64,000 bases of DNA, from the NCBI RefSeq assembly GCF_026210795.1, contig NC_089452.1, positions 2,790,001 to 2,854,000 of the forward strand. The letters run 5' to 3'. Origin of the DNA: Rhizophagus irregularis (Eukaryota; Glomeromycota; Glomeromycetes; Glomerales; Glomeraceae). Under the pieces are notes generated by a model that worked only from the letters and a program-made list of their open reading frames with translations, had not been told where the DNA came from and searched no databases. A program made the translations under genes and the position numbers. How positions within the stretch are numbered: position 1 is the first letter of the stretch; each line of letters starts with the position of its first letter. Shown piece after piece: positions 44,337-55,669 of this stretch.

Positions 44337-47300
44337 CTAATTAATTAAATAAATAAATCATTTTCATGTAAATAATTTTCAAGATTAAATTTTATATGTA
44401 TTATTGCATACCTTGCATACCTAATGACTTTAAATCTTTAATCATATAATTATCCAAATTTTCACTTTCAAGAATTTCATTCAATTTTTCACTAGTGAAA
44501 TCATGTAAGCGACTTGTATAATATGCTTTAGGATGAGATTTAATAGCTAGATCATAATGCCCAATTGGTGCATCTATAAATTCCATAATGTTGCTTTTTA
44601 ATTCTTCACTAACTAATTTATAATAAGGACGGAAAATCCAATTCTTAATAACACCTTTCACTTCTGAAGTAGATGGTCTTTTTAATGGATCTTCATTCCA
44701 ACATTTTTTCATTAAATCTACATAGCATTGTGGAGTATTTTCAATAATTTCAGGACGTTCACCTTTACAAATACTTAAACTAAGTTAAAGATCATGTGCT
44801 CTATTATTAAATGGTGGTGCCCCAGATGTAAATTCCCACATAATCATAGAAAAACTATATATATCACTAGCTGGAGTATAAGATTTGCCTCTTAAAACTT
44901 CAGGTGCCATAAATGGTATAACACCATAAATATCATACTTTTTCAAAAATGATTTTACAGGTTGGCATAACCCTAAATCACTAATATAACTTCTATTATC
45001 ACCATACTCATCATTATGATTTAAAATATTACCATCATGAAAATCACAATGAATAAGACTTTTTCCATGTATCTTACTAAGTCCAGAAATAATTTCGTAC
45101 AACATATGTAATTTTTGATTCCAATGATTTTCGACTATTCCTGTTAAATTTTCTCTTAAATTGCCTTTATTTGCATAATCCATTACTACCATATATTTTG
45201 AAGTATTTAGATCTTTTGTAAATCCATAAAAATCAATAATATTATCTGAACCTAAACACTTTTTATGATATTCCCACTATAAAAAATAATAATAATTCAT
45301 TAATATAAATAAGTTATAATTTAAATTAAATTAAAAATAGGAAATAATATATTATCATACTTCTTTTAAAAATTCACTTAAATTTTCACTTAAATTCTTG
45401 TGACATTTAAGAATTACTTCATCATCTTCATTATCATTCAACCAAATAGCTTTGTATATAGTACCAAATCCTCCTTCACTAAGATATTCAACATATTCAA
45501 ATTTATTATAAGGAATCCATTTAAGTCCATTTTTAAGAATAAAATCATCTATAATTGCATTTCCACTTTTTCCGAACCTATAAATTTAAATAATAAAATT
45601 ATATTATAGTTTATATTAAAATTTACACTAAAAAATGAATTTATAATTAGCACTTACTCTAAAATTCAAATAGAAATTTATATGACATAAATTTTAGTTT
45701 TTGGATAAAATTATATAATAATAACATATAATTCACAACTTACCAACTAAAGTAATGGGTGTTTTTAAATAAAAGGATCCAGTTAACAAATAAATATTAT
45801 ATAAAATATATAACAATAGAAAAAACGAATAACTTACAAGCTATATAATTAAATAATTTTTTAAATAAAGAATTTAGTTTAAATTATATAAATATTATAC
45901 AAATAAGTAATAATAAAATTAAATAAATAACTTACGAACTGTTGTATTATTAAATAATTTTTAAATAAAGAATTTAGTTAGTTTAAATTATATAAATATT
46001 ATATAAATAAGTAATAATAAAATCAAATAAATAACTTATAACTTACGTTCTAATTAAATAAAGAATTTAGTTAGTTTAAATTGTATGTAAATATTATATA
46101 AATGAGTAATAATAGAATTACTTATGACTTACCAACTAAAATAAATTATAAAATAATTTTTTAAATAAAGAATTTAATTAGTTTAAATTATATTTAAATA
46201 TTATATAAATAAGTAATAATAAAATTAAATAAATAACTTACCCTCTATATTATAAAACAAATTTTTAAATAAAAAATTTAGTTAGTAGTTTAAATTATAT
46301 GTAAATGTTTTATAAATAAGTAATAATAGAATTAAATAAATAACTTACTCTCTATATTATTAAATAATTTTTTAAATAAAGAATTTAGTTAGTTTAAATT
46401 ATATTTAAATATTATATAAATAACTAATAATAAAATTAAATAAATAACTTATAACTTACTATCTAAAATAAATTACAAATTATAAATAATTTTTTATAAA
46501 GAATTTAGTTAGTTTAAATTATATGTAAATATTATATAAATAAGTAAATAAATAACTTACTTCCTATATTATTAAATAATTTTTTAAATAAAGAATTTAG
46601 TTAGTTTAAATTATATGTAATTAAATAACTTATAACTTACGTTCTATATAAAAGAATTTAATTAGTTTAAATTATATGTAAATATTATATAAAATAGGTA
46701 ATAATAATTAAATAAATAACTTATAACTTACGTTCTAAAATAAATTACAAATTACAAAATAATTTTTTAAATAAAGAATTTAGTTAGTTTAAATTATATT
46801 TAAATATTATATTAATAAGTAATAATAGAATTAAGTAAATAACTTACTCCCTATCTTTGCTGAAACCCATGAAATCGCGGCTATGTAGTAGCCATGCTGC
46901 CGCCACTTAACGTAGTAGGCGTACGGCTACTCTATGTTAATTCTAACGCAATTGTATGTATTTAATATAGAAAATATGTAGTAAATTATAGTCATAATAT
47001 AGAAATTGTATTGCCAATATAAAGAAACTATACAAATGTCAGCAAGAAACTGTATAAATGATTTAAAGTAATGATATATATGTGATGTAGTAAATTCATA
47101 ATAAATATATAGTAAATTTGTAGTAACTTTATAATAAATTGTAGTAAATATATAATAAATATACAGTAAATTCATGGTAAATATATAATAAATACATAGT
47201 AAATTGATAGTAAATATATATGTATTCTTGTATATATGCAAATTTGTGAGTCCCAATCACGTTCTAAAGGAAGGAACTTCTCTCTACTGATCCTCAACCC

Positions 47301-50300
47301 ATAATTTTTGCGAAGTAAAAAGGTGATAGTTGACGCACTTTTTAGTGGTACTGCAATGTGGAGTTGATTAGTGAGATGATATTTGCATTTTTTTAGCGAA
47401 AAGTCAGAAGTTTTTCTTACCAAGAAACCAGACAAAAAGATAGTTCTTTTGGTAGGTTAACTCGTATTCAGTTTTTGTAGAGTTTTAGAGAAGTAGCTAC
47501 TTTATTACGCCTTTCTCTTTAAATTTTCTTTGTGCTTATTTGTAAGTATGAACAAGACCTGGCAGTAACATACTGCGATGGTATACCTAGCTGGCTGATA
47601 TCTTTTATCAACGTACTATTCTTCACAAGAAGGTCTGGTGCACTGGTTAAAGTTAATAGTGATAAAATGAAATGGGATTAGTAATAATAATGGCAACCAT
47701 GAGTTTAGTGGTTTTCTCAGAAATGTTTTTGTCTTCGTACACGAAGCTTCATACAACTTTTACAAATAATGAGGTAAAGCAACAAGAAAATGAGAATTCT
47801 GCAGTCAGAAATAATAAACCACTCGTCCAGATACCAAAGATAATGATGTTATAGAAGCTTTGCATACTTTGGAAATATTAAAGAATAGAAATATGAAATT
47901 TTGAATACATCAATACGCACAGAAGGAATGAAAGATTAATCAACAAAAAATAAGATGATTTGATCACAAAACATGATCCCTTCGTCAAAATAAGGTGTGG
48001 TAAAGAGGAAGGTTCTTAGTGATCTAAAGATTTGAATTCAAGGTTTGTTATAAAAAAATACACGAAAAAACCAAAGTTATTTCATTTATCCAAAAAAGTA
48101 AAATAAAAATCCAGAATAGAAATCTACAAAAAAAAGAAGAAACTGTTAGTATACGTCTTTTCAACTAAAATTTTAAGTTCAAAATATTTCAAAACTAGCC
48201 TACCTATTACAACACATCCAGATTCAAAGAGAAAGCAACCTAAAAAAGAAAGAAAACAAAATGTTATAAAACGTCTCATTTTAAAGAATAAATTCAAGAA
48301 GAAAAAAAATGATAAAAATTGATTTTTTACTGAAATTCTACACGTCTAAAGACCAGAAGAATGGATGCTGTAAAAAAAAAAATGAAATAAATGAAATGTT
48401 AGTGATTCTGTGATTGTTTTGTTAAAAGGATTAATTCAAAGCAAAAGTAAAAGACTGACCGAATCTTCTAAGCGTTTAAGCACCCAAAAAGCTGGCCATT
48501 TACAAAAAAATGAAAATAAAACGCTAGTAGCTATTTTATTAAAGTAAAATAGAGACTGAAAGATGCACCTAAAAAAAAGAATAAGAAATAGACTGTAAGT
48601 AAAGTTCATTAAAAATAAAAATAAATTAATTTTTCTTTACCTTTGAGATTATAATATCCAAGCTAAAGCCGATTTTCCTACAAAAAAAAAAGAAAAAAAT
48701 GTTTAAAATTTTTTTTTAAAAAGTATATTTTTGATTATTTTGGAAACTTACTCAATTGCATGTTTTTGGAAGAAAAGTGTTTTGCTCTCTACTGTTACAG
48801 CGGAATCTTCTGATTGGTGATGTACTGTACAATGGCGGTATTGACATTTCGCTCATAGTCCAAAAGCCAGACTCCAAAACCCACAAAATAGAAACAAAAT
48901 AAAGTTTCAATATAATGTTTTTTATTAAAGTTCTTGAAATTCAAAAATTATCTAGAGATCCAAAATCAAAATTTGGCCAGATTTTTACAAGATAGAAATA
49001 AAAAAATGTTAAAATAACATTTTTTAACAAGTTTTGAAAGATTCCATGTTTTTGATGCTTAGAGGTGTGAACTGGCCATCTAAAAAGCCTAAAAATAAAA
49101 AAAATAAACTGCTAGAAACTGTTCATTAAAAGCAAATAAAGAAAAAAAATGAAAAGTATATCAAAATTTCGTGTCAACTGAAAAGAATACCTAAAAAAAA
49201 AAAATTGAAACATTAGAAAATGTCTTGTTAAGAATTTTTTAATAGAAAGTGTAAGTCAGGTAAGCAAAATAAGGGATTTTTATGAAAGAAGTGGGAAAAG
49301 AGAAAAAAAAGACAAAGGGAAGGAAAAGATGAAGTAAACGAGAGAAAGGGGAGGGAGGGGAGAGAAAAAAGAGGAAAAGGGAGTTTGTTTAAATTTTAAA
49401 AGTTTAAATTTAACTTTTGTGATACGCGTTATGTGGTAGTGTAGTACACAAATACGTGATGTTCTTGTTTAATCAGCTGATGCCGATTTGTCTTATTTTG
49501 ACTAGTGATAGTGTTATAAATGGAAAAATTATTATTAGGAATACAACATCGGTCAGCAGTCAAAGGCTTTTATTTTACAATAGGAGCGTAAGGGTGAAAA
49601 GGGTGAAGTAATCAATCAGTGTTACAATAGGAGCACGGGGATAAAGGTTTTATTAATCAATGTGTGAAAAGACGAATGCTTTTTATTAATTTACTCATAT
49701 CATATGGACAATATTTTTTGTTTTTTTATTTCTATTATCGAGGTTATTGTTAGATTTATACTGTATGTATAAAAGTTTAATTGTTAACAAAAGCTTATTT
49801 ATCTGTTATTGATACATAGAGTTTTTAATATATTTAAACTTATATAAAGAAAAGTCTATTGTTCTATTTTTAAACTTTAATATTTAAGTTTAAATTATTT
49901 GTTTAAATAAACTTTTTGACCTTTTCTTATAACTCAAATATACTTTTTATATTTTTCTCATATAACTAATAAACTTTATTAATAAAAAAATCACTTCAAA
50001 TTTCGTGGTTACAGTATTTTTCATTTTAAGAATTTTTTTCAAATATTATAAATTAAATAATTATTTAAAATGACAAGATTGCGAAAAAGTACTATGTAAA
50101 ATCTAACATAATATTACAATTTTTTGTTTATTTTAATTTAATCATGAACGTGAATGTGGTTGTGGTCATGGCAGTAAAATCTGCCTGCAAGTCCAACCCA
50201 AGTGTAAAAAACCAATGCAGGTAACAATTTTAGACTGTTTTTGAAGAAATTAGCAGTATTTTTTCTTATTTTAGCAATTTTTACTCATTTACATCTATTT

Positions 50301-53257
50301 TAACCAGGTAATCAAAGTATTTAAAGCTAATGATAATATAGTAAGAAGCTTAAAAATTTTGGATGATTTCCAGTGAATACTTGCTCTTTAAATGAATCTA
50401 GACGCATAAAATTTAGTTGAATTATTTTTTGGGCTAATTCTTAGGTATAGTAGGTGTAATATGACAAATGGTAGTAAGTGTGAGGCGTAGTTATCACGTG
50501 ACATCTTCTCACATGATGCTAAACTGGAGATATGTCATCATTTCGTGGTGTAGATTGATAAAATGTTTATTTATTCAAGGGAATACTGATGACAAGCTAG
50601 ATGCGTAGCAATAGAGAGTGAAAATTCTATTATTATTATTGATTAATAATCTTGGAAAATTCAAGAATAATCGAGTTGATTAAGAAATTCAAAATGAAAA
50701 TTTGAATTTTGGAATGAAATTCAGAGTTTGACAGAAATGATCGTCTGCAGTGAAGTTTTGAATATATTAATTTTGTATTTTATTATTTTATTTTAATAAA
50801 GATCTAGGTGAAAAAATAATTTCTTTATGGTTGAGAAGTATGGTGGTATTGAACCCATATCACTACGTGTCCATGTCCTTATATTTGGCTGTAAAATTTT
50901 CTGGGATCATCTGTACGAGTCGAGGGTGCAAATCATAAATATATTGGATTCATCGATTGATATCATGTAATTATGAACAAAAATGAAAGTATTTATTTTT
51001 TTTATTTTAATTGTTTCTTTTAATTAATGTTTACTAATTGTTCATTTATTTTTTGTTTAGAGTTAGGAAACCACTTTTCTCCTTTCGTAGAAATTTTACA
51101 AAGTTTTTTATCTTTTATTAATGAATCTTTTATTAATGTGGGTTACTTCATAAGCTTTCTCACCAGCTGGCAAAGTGTATGAAATTTCTTTTAATTCACA
51201 AAAGAAAGCCTTGCTAAAGTCATCTTTAGCGTAGGTCTAGTAATACATTGCCTTAATTGAGCGTGGCTATGGAGTTTATGAAGCCCCTATTGATATATCT
51301 TATATCTAATTACACAATTTATTTACTATTTAAATTTAAATGCATGTACGAAAGTCATAGAATCTTTATTCTTCTTAATGCATTTCAGTAATATATTGTA
51401 TGTATATATTGTCTTTGATAATAAATTACACACAAATTTCGTACTATATATTTAATAATACTATACATTTTAACAATACTATATATTTAATAATATAGAT
51501 TTTATAATGCATCTAAAAAAACTTTATACTCTATAAATATTAGGTAAATTTACACAGTTTTATTTTCGTACTTTTAAAATTAATAAATTGTCGTATTAAC
51601 ATTCTTCATCGCCACTATATAGAAGATATGAAGTAAAAAGATAGAATCTATAATTGCATAATTTTTTAAAAAAAAATAATTGTATTTTTTTAAAATTAAA
51701 AACGTATTTCTCGAAATTAAAAATAAATAAAGTTTCATATTACCTCCACGTAGACAATATAAAGTAATGAGGTAGAAACTGGACAGCCAAAACGAAAAAA
51801 ATGCCACTAGCAATCAACCATATAGTCACATGATAGTCACATGACAGAAGTGTTAAAGTAGCTAAATCTGAGGTTTCAGCAAAGATATTATTAAATAATT
51901 TTTTAAATAAAGAATTTAGTTAGTTTAAATTATATGTACATATTATATTAATAAGTAATAATAAGAATTAACTCATAACTTACGTTCTATTTAAATAAAG
52001 AATTTAGTTAGTTTAAATTATATGCAAATATTGTATAAATAAGTAATAATAGAATTAAATTAACTTCTTACCCCCTATATTATTAAATAATTTTTTAAAT
52101 AAAGAATTTAGTTAGTTTAAATTACGTGTAAATATTATATAAATCAGTGATAATAAATAACTTATAACTTACGTTCTAATTAAATAAAGGATTTAGTTAA
52201 TTTAAATTATATGTAAATATTATATAAATAAGTAATAATAGAATTAAATAAATAACTTATAACTTACCATCTAAATAAATTAAAATTACAAAATAATTTT
52301 TTAAATAAAGAATTTAGTTAGTTTAATTTATATGCAAATATTATATAAATAAGTAATAATAGACTTAAATGAATAACTTATAACTTACATTCTAATTAAA
52401 TAAAAAATTTAGTTAGTTTAAATTATATGTAAATATTATATAAATAAGTAATAATAGAATTAAATAAATAACTTATAACTTACGTTCTAATTAAATAAAG
52501 AATTTTGTTAGTTTAAATTGTATGTAAGTATTATATAAATAAGTAATAATAGAATTAAATAGTAAATAACTTATGACTTACCATCTAAAATAAATTACAA
52601 AATAATTTTTTAAATAAAGAATTTTTTAGCTTAAATTAAATAAATAATAGAAATATAAATGTAACTTACACCCTATATATTATTAATTATTAATTAGTTA
52701 GATATGAACATAATATAAAAATATTTACTGAAAAATTAAATATATTACTTACAATCTATATTAAGAATATAATTAGTTAAGTTATAGCTATATAAGATAT
52801 TAAGCAAATAAAATAATATATATTGTAGCTTACCATCTGTAATATAATCAATTATTAAATAGTTGTTAAGCAAAGATTTTAGTTATTTGAATATTATGTA
52901 AAATAAGTAAAGTAAAAACTAAAGATTTAAATAACTGATAACTTACCAACTATAGTATTATTAATTATTAAATAAATTATTTAGTTACATGAAAAATAAC
53001 AAAAATAATAAGTAAATTATTTAACGTGATTTTTGTATAATATAAAAAATTATATTTGTATATTATTATATAAGATATAATTATAGATGGTATTTAAATG
53101 CATTTGCAAATAAAATTTAATTTTTCAACTTGTTTAATATACCTTTATTACTATTTACTTTAAATTCCTCAATATTTTCCTCAAATTCTTCAATACTACT
53201 TTTTATTTTATTGCGAATTTGTTTAAAAATACTACCCTTATTATTACTGTAAGCCAT
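44212..53257 (-). CDS. TKL-like kinase gene with an array of 3-nt exons, interrupted by a 5-kb element
   Basis: Proposed minus-strand model: exon 1 53257-53143, then 23 exons of 3 nt and one of 1 nt (52949 to 45658), then 45577-45361, 45276-44421 (or -44412) and 44336-44212. Exon 1 ends in phase 1, 3-nt exons keep that phase, the 1-nt exon changes it to phase 2, and the next exon enters with one base before the kinase frame. Every junction has AG before and GTAAG after. The micro-exons spell VDDWYEQYERER and KQRNKKVELPFE with no stop. The product would be about 460 residues: an acidic helical N-terminus, a charged linker, then a kinase domain (SEGGFGTIYKA, IHCDFHDGN, DLGLCQP, APEVLRGKSYT). 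One in-frame TAA (44787-44785) and the inserted element suggest it may be decaying. All splice sites are by eye. Confidence 0.6.
44412..45276 (-). CDS. Kinase gene, main catalytic exon with an in-frame TAA
   Basis: Opens WEYHKKCLGSDNIIDFYGFT after acceptor TTTTATAG and contains MVVMDYANKGNLRENL, the catalytic loop IHCDFHDGN, DLGLCQP, YGVIPFMAPEVLRG, SDIYSFSMIMWEF and, after the TAA, ICKGERPEI and CWNEDPLKRPS. The stop at 44787-44785 interrupts AHDL and LSLSICKGERP; family members usually have Gln there, so a CAA to TAA change is the simple explanation. Both halves are in the same frame. Without readthrough the product lacks the end of the C-lobe. Confidence 0.8.
45361..45577 (-). CDS. Kinase gene, N-lobe exon
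   Basis: Between acceptor TTTATAG and donor GTATGA. It reads FGKSGNAIIDDF, WIPYNKFEYVEYLSEGGFGT, IYKAIWLND, then ILKCHKN with the ATP-binding Lys, and ends FLKE. The 84-bp intron to the next exon is phase 0. The exon needs two bases from upstream, which the 1-nt exon model supplies. Confidence 0.8.
45658..46852 (-). repeat. Micro-exon / intron array, left segment
   Basis: Twelve 3-nt exons and one 1-nt exon separated by introns of about 77-113 bp. Each unit is AG, three bases, GTAAG, then TTATTTAATT.TATTATTACTT, TATATAATATT, AATTTAAACTAACTAAATTC and A/T. Micro-exons in minus order: GGA 46850-46848, AAC 46734-46732, AAC 46643-46641, GAA 46563-46561, ATA 46462-46460, AGA 46351-46349, AGG 46244-46242, TTG 46135-46133, AAC 46049-46047, TTC 45938-45936, CTT 45840-45838, TTG 45746-45744, and the 1-nt A at 45658. 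A competing 1-nt option (T after TTTTTTAG) lies in the last intron. Confidence 0.75.
46855..51884. mobile_element. 5,030-bp TIR element inserted in one intron of the kinase gene
   Basis: Perfect 13-bp inverted ends: CTTTGCTGAAACC and GGTTTCAGCAAAG. On both sides the sequence is the intron array, and removing the element restores the unit (CCCTAT joined to ATTATTAAA). A 2-bp duplication AT (46853-46854 and 51885-51886) best fits the neighbouring units; TA one base over is the alternative. It lies 2 bp from an acceptor AG. No transposase is recognised, so it is non-autonomous or decayed. Inside: a (TAGTAAATATATAATAAATA)-like tandem repeat (about 47085-47222), a minus-strand intron-like array (about 47900-49300), a purine-rich tract (about 49280-49385) and a short Cys-rich reading (CGCGHGSKIC, near 50165). 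Confidence 0.8.
47900..49300 (-). repeat. Intron-like tandem units inside the 5-kb element
   Basis: On the minus strand several segments end in long T tracts and TAG or CAG after CTAAC- or CTAATG-like sequence, e.g. CACTAACATTTCATTTATTT, then T-tract and ACAG. They are followed by exon-like text such as GCTTTTTAGATGGCCAG or GAAAATCGGC and GTAA-type donors. The layout resembles the array at 20.2-22.1 kb. No continuous reading frame was established. Confidence 0.4.
51887..52951 (-). repeat. Micro-exon / intron array, right segment
   Basis: Eleven 3-nt exons in minus order: TTG 52949-52947, ATG 52836-52834, ATT 52755-52753, GGT 52672-52670, ATG 52584-52582, AAC 52486-52484, AAT 52391-52389, ATG 52270-52268, AAC 52175-52173, GGG 52074-52072, AAC 51986-51984. 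Each is flanked by AG and GTAAG, with introns of about 78-118 bp. Units 5-11 are most alike; those nearest exon 1 are more diverged, suggesting older copies. The intron between exon 1 and the first micro-exon is longer (193 bp). Confidence 0.75.
53143..53257 (-). CDS. Kinase gene, proposed first coding exon
   Basis: ATG at 53257, 38 codons plus one base, to a GTATAT donor. It reads MAYSNNKGSIFKQIRNKI and continues as an acidic helix (SSIEEFEENIEEFKV). No other start is needed. It lies just upstream of the first micro-exon on the same strand and its phase matches the array. Confidence 0.6.
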
Positions 53258-54472
53258 TAGTATATAATTAACTGGAAAAGATAATGTAAATATCTTTTTT
53301 ATTCTCCTTTGAGTATAATAAAAAAAAAATAAAAAAAAATTTATCTTTTTTATTATTAAACGTTTTATTAGTATGGATATATATATTTATGCAAAATAGA
53401 TATGCAAAAATGTTGATCACAAGTACAAGCATTGCATCATGCATGTATAACGAACAAATTTGCACATAAAATTTGTGTCGATCATCAAGCATCGCAAAAA
53501 TTAATAAAAATAAAATTTCTTGATACATAATATATAAACTTCTTAAAGTTGTTAAGTAGATTTATGTATCTTTAACTACTTTGCAAATCTATTTAGAATG
53601 GCAAAGGTAGTTTTGGATCACTATTTTGATTTTTTTTTTTTATTAAAACCAACTTGGAAATGATTGGCCACATTTAACATCCAAAGTGGTGATTAACTAA
53701 TTATACTCTCTTCTACATTATTACTACAATTTATTAAAATTATAAATGTGATTTCATAGAGGTTTAAAATTAAATTGTCAGCAATAAATAAATAAAAGTA
53801 TTGCTAAATTTAACTGGAAGAGAATTTCCTTCTCCCTCCCTCTCTGTAAAATTTTTATTTGCTAACTTTTTTAATATTTAAATAAAAATAAATTAATGTA
53901 AAAATGGTAAAAACTTTATTAATTTTTATAAATATACATACCAAAAATAAAGATAATATAACATAAAAAAAACAAATATACCACAAATATATGGTGCAAG
54001 AAATTTATCTTTCTACACTTTAAAAAGATAAAATTTTAAAAAAATAAACTGGTTACAAGACAAGTACTATTAATTTACCAGTCAGATTTTAAAAAAATAA
54101 CCACATAAAAGTTATAAGCATTTAAAATATGGTAATTTTATATGATTGACCTATATTTGAAAAAAAAATCTCCAATATTTTTTAATTCTTTTATCATTCC
54201 AAGCCTTAAAATATTAAAATTTATCCCAATATTTGAATTATTAGTTGTTGCTTAATTTAATATTATTGAGACAAGTCTTAAACTGTCATAACTTTTAGTT
54301 CACTTTTTGCCAATTTCCTTTATTATACCCCCTCATATTTTATTATTATATTTTTCACAATAAAATTGAGAGTTTTCATTGGCTATTTATTACTTATATG
54401 ATGGATTAAAAATTTGAAACATTGTCAAATATAAGTTTCTTGCACTGTACCACAAAAATAAATTAAATAAAC
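53258..54472. other. Intergenic, upstream of the kinase gene
   Basis: AT-rich. The region 53258-53640 would hold the kinase promoter. No gene supported; an 86-codon minus frame at 53268-53528 has no protein-like feature. Confidence 0.4.
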
Positions 54473-54480
54473 CACAAAAC

Positions 54481-55287
54481 TATACTTGGGTGCCGAAACC
54501 TTTTGGCTATATGCCGAAATCGAAACACTTTTCGGCATATAATAGTTTCCGAAATCCCAAATCCCAAACTATTGCCGAAATCCCAAATCATTGCTGAAAT
54601 CCCAAACTATTGCCGAAATCTAAAACCATTGCCAAAATCCAAACCATTGCCGAAATTCCAAACCATTTCAGAAATCCCAAATCATTGCCAAAATCAAATC
54701 CATTGCCAAAATCCAAAACTAGAGCTCTGAACTGAACCGAAAAAAATTTTTTCGGTTCAGTTCGGTAATATATGATAAGTTTTTATAATAATTAATATTA
54801 ATTTTTCTTTTACTGAATTACTAAACATTAACTTTATTATTTGAATGATAAAATAATAAGATCAACACGACCTCTATTAAAGTGAGGACTTTGATACGAT
54901 GCCTCCAGTGGGATGTTGGTAGGTATCACTACCAAAACTTTTATGAATTATTCTGCTGTGTCACCTACTCCATGTTCTATATAAACCGTGGGTACTGGGA
55001 AAAAAAGTACTGGCTAGGTTTTTATTATATTATATAGATTATACTTTTGGGATTTGGCAACGGTTTTGGGTTTCGGCAATTATTTGGGATTTCGATAAAG
55101 GTTTGGGATTTTGGCAACGTTTGGATTTCGGCAACTGAATGGTTTGGGATTTCGGCAACGGTTTGGGATTTCGGCAATAGTTTGGAATTTGAGATTTGAG
55201 ATTTCGGCAAAATTCTGAAACTATATTTGGGCATATGTCAAATCCCAAACATGTTTTGGCACCTATAGGTTTCGGCACCCAAGTCTA
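54481..55287. mobile_element. hAT-type element with long subterminal repeat arrays, 807 bp
   Basis: The ends are TATACTTGGGTGCCGAAACC and, inverted, TAGACTTGGGTGCCGAAACC. A perfect 8-bp duplication CACAAAAC flanks them (54473-54480 and 55288-55295). Inside each end lie about ten tandem copies of a CCGAAATCCCAAACCATTG-like unit, in opposite orientations at the two ends (54525-54715 and 55045-55220). Such subterminal arrays are typical transposase-binding sites of hAT elements. The 69-79-codon frames rich in PK and AEIPN are translations of this repeat. Confidence 0.85.
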
Positions 55288-55445
55288 CACAAAACATCAC
55301 AAAAATGGATAAATACGCAAACTCATCAAAAAGGGAGAGAAAAACAGTAATAATAATGCAATAATAGTTTATAAAAATGTAGAGAAAAAGAAGAAAAAAT
55401 AATGAAAAAAGATTTACCTAAGAAAAAACTGCTGATACCGGAGAT

Positions 55446-55668
55446 TAGGATTGGAATCAATTAACCGAAAATCAACAGAACATAGTAAAATAGATTCTAG
55501 AGAATCGATTCTCAGCAATTTTTTACATATAAGTTAACCTGACTCCAAAGTAATTTTCATGCCGGCCAAGTGCTGATTATTTTTACTGAAATTAGAAACT
55601 GATTCAAAGTCAGGTTGGTCGTCTATAAGAAAAATCTTGAAAAGATTCGATTTTTGATTCCGAAGAAA
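55446..55668. mobile_element. Decayed relative of the hAT-type element at 20319
   Basis: The left end TAGGATTGGAATCAATTAAC resembles the TAGGGATTGGAATCGATT end of the 20319-21272 element, and AGAATCGATTC recurs inside. The right part ends TTTTTGATTCCGA, a weak inverse. No duplication could be found. Confidence 0.4.
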
Positions 55669-55669
55669 A

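Noticed and set aside
46927-47256. 109-codon minus-strand frame rich in IYYIFT
   Set aside because: Arises from a TAGTAAATATATAATAAATA-type tandem repeat within the 5-kb element.
45658-52951. Recursive (zero-length-exon) splicing as the explanation of the array
   Set aside because: Ratchet points have AG directly followed by GT; here three bases always intervene, and the triplets vary and keep an open frame.
54503-55278. Frames rich in AEIPN and PKSQ
   Set aside because: Translated subterminal repeats of the 54481-55287 element.
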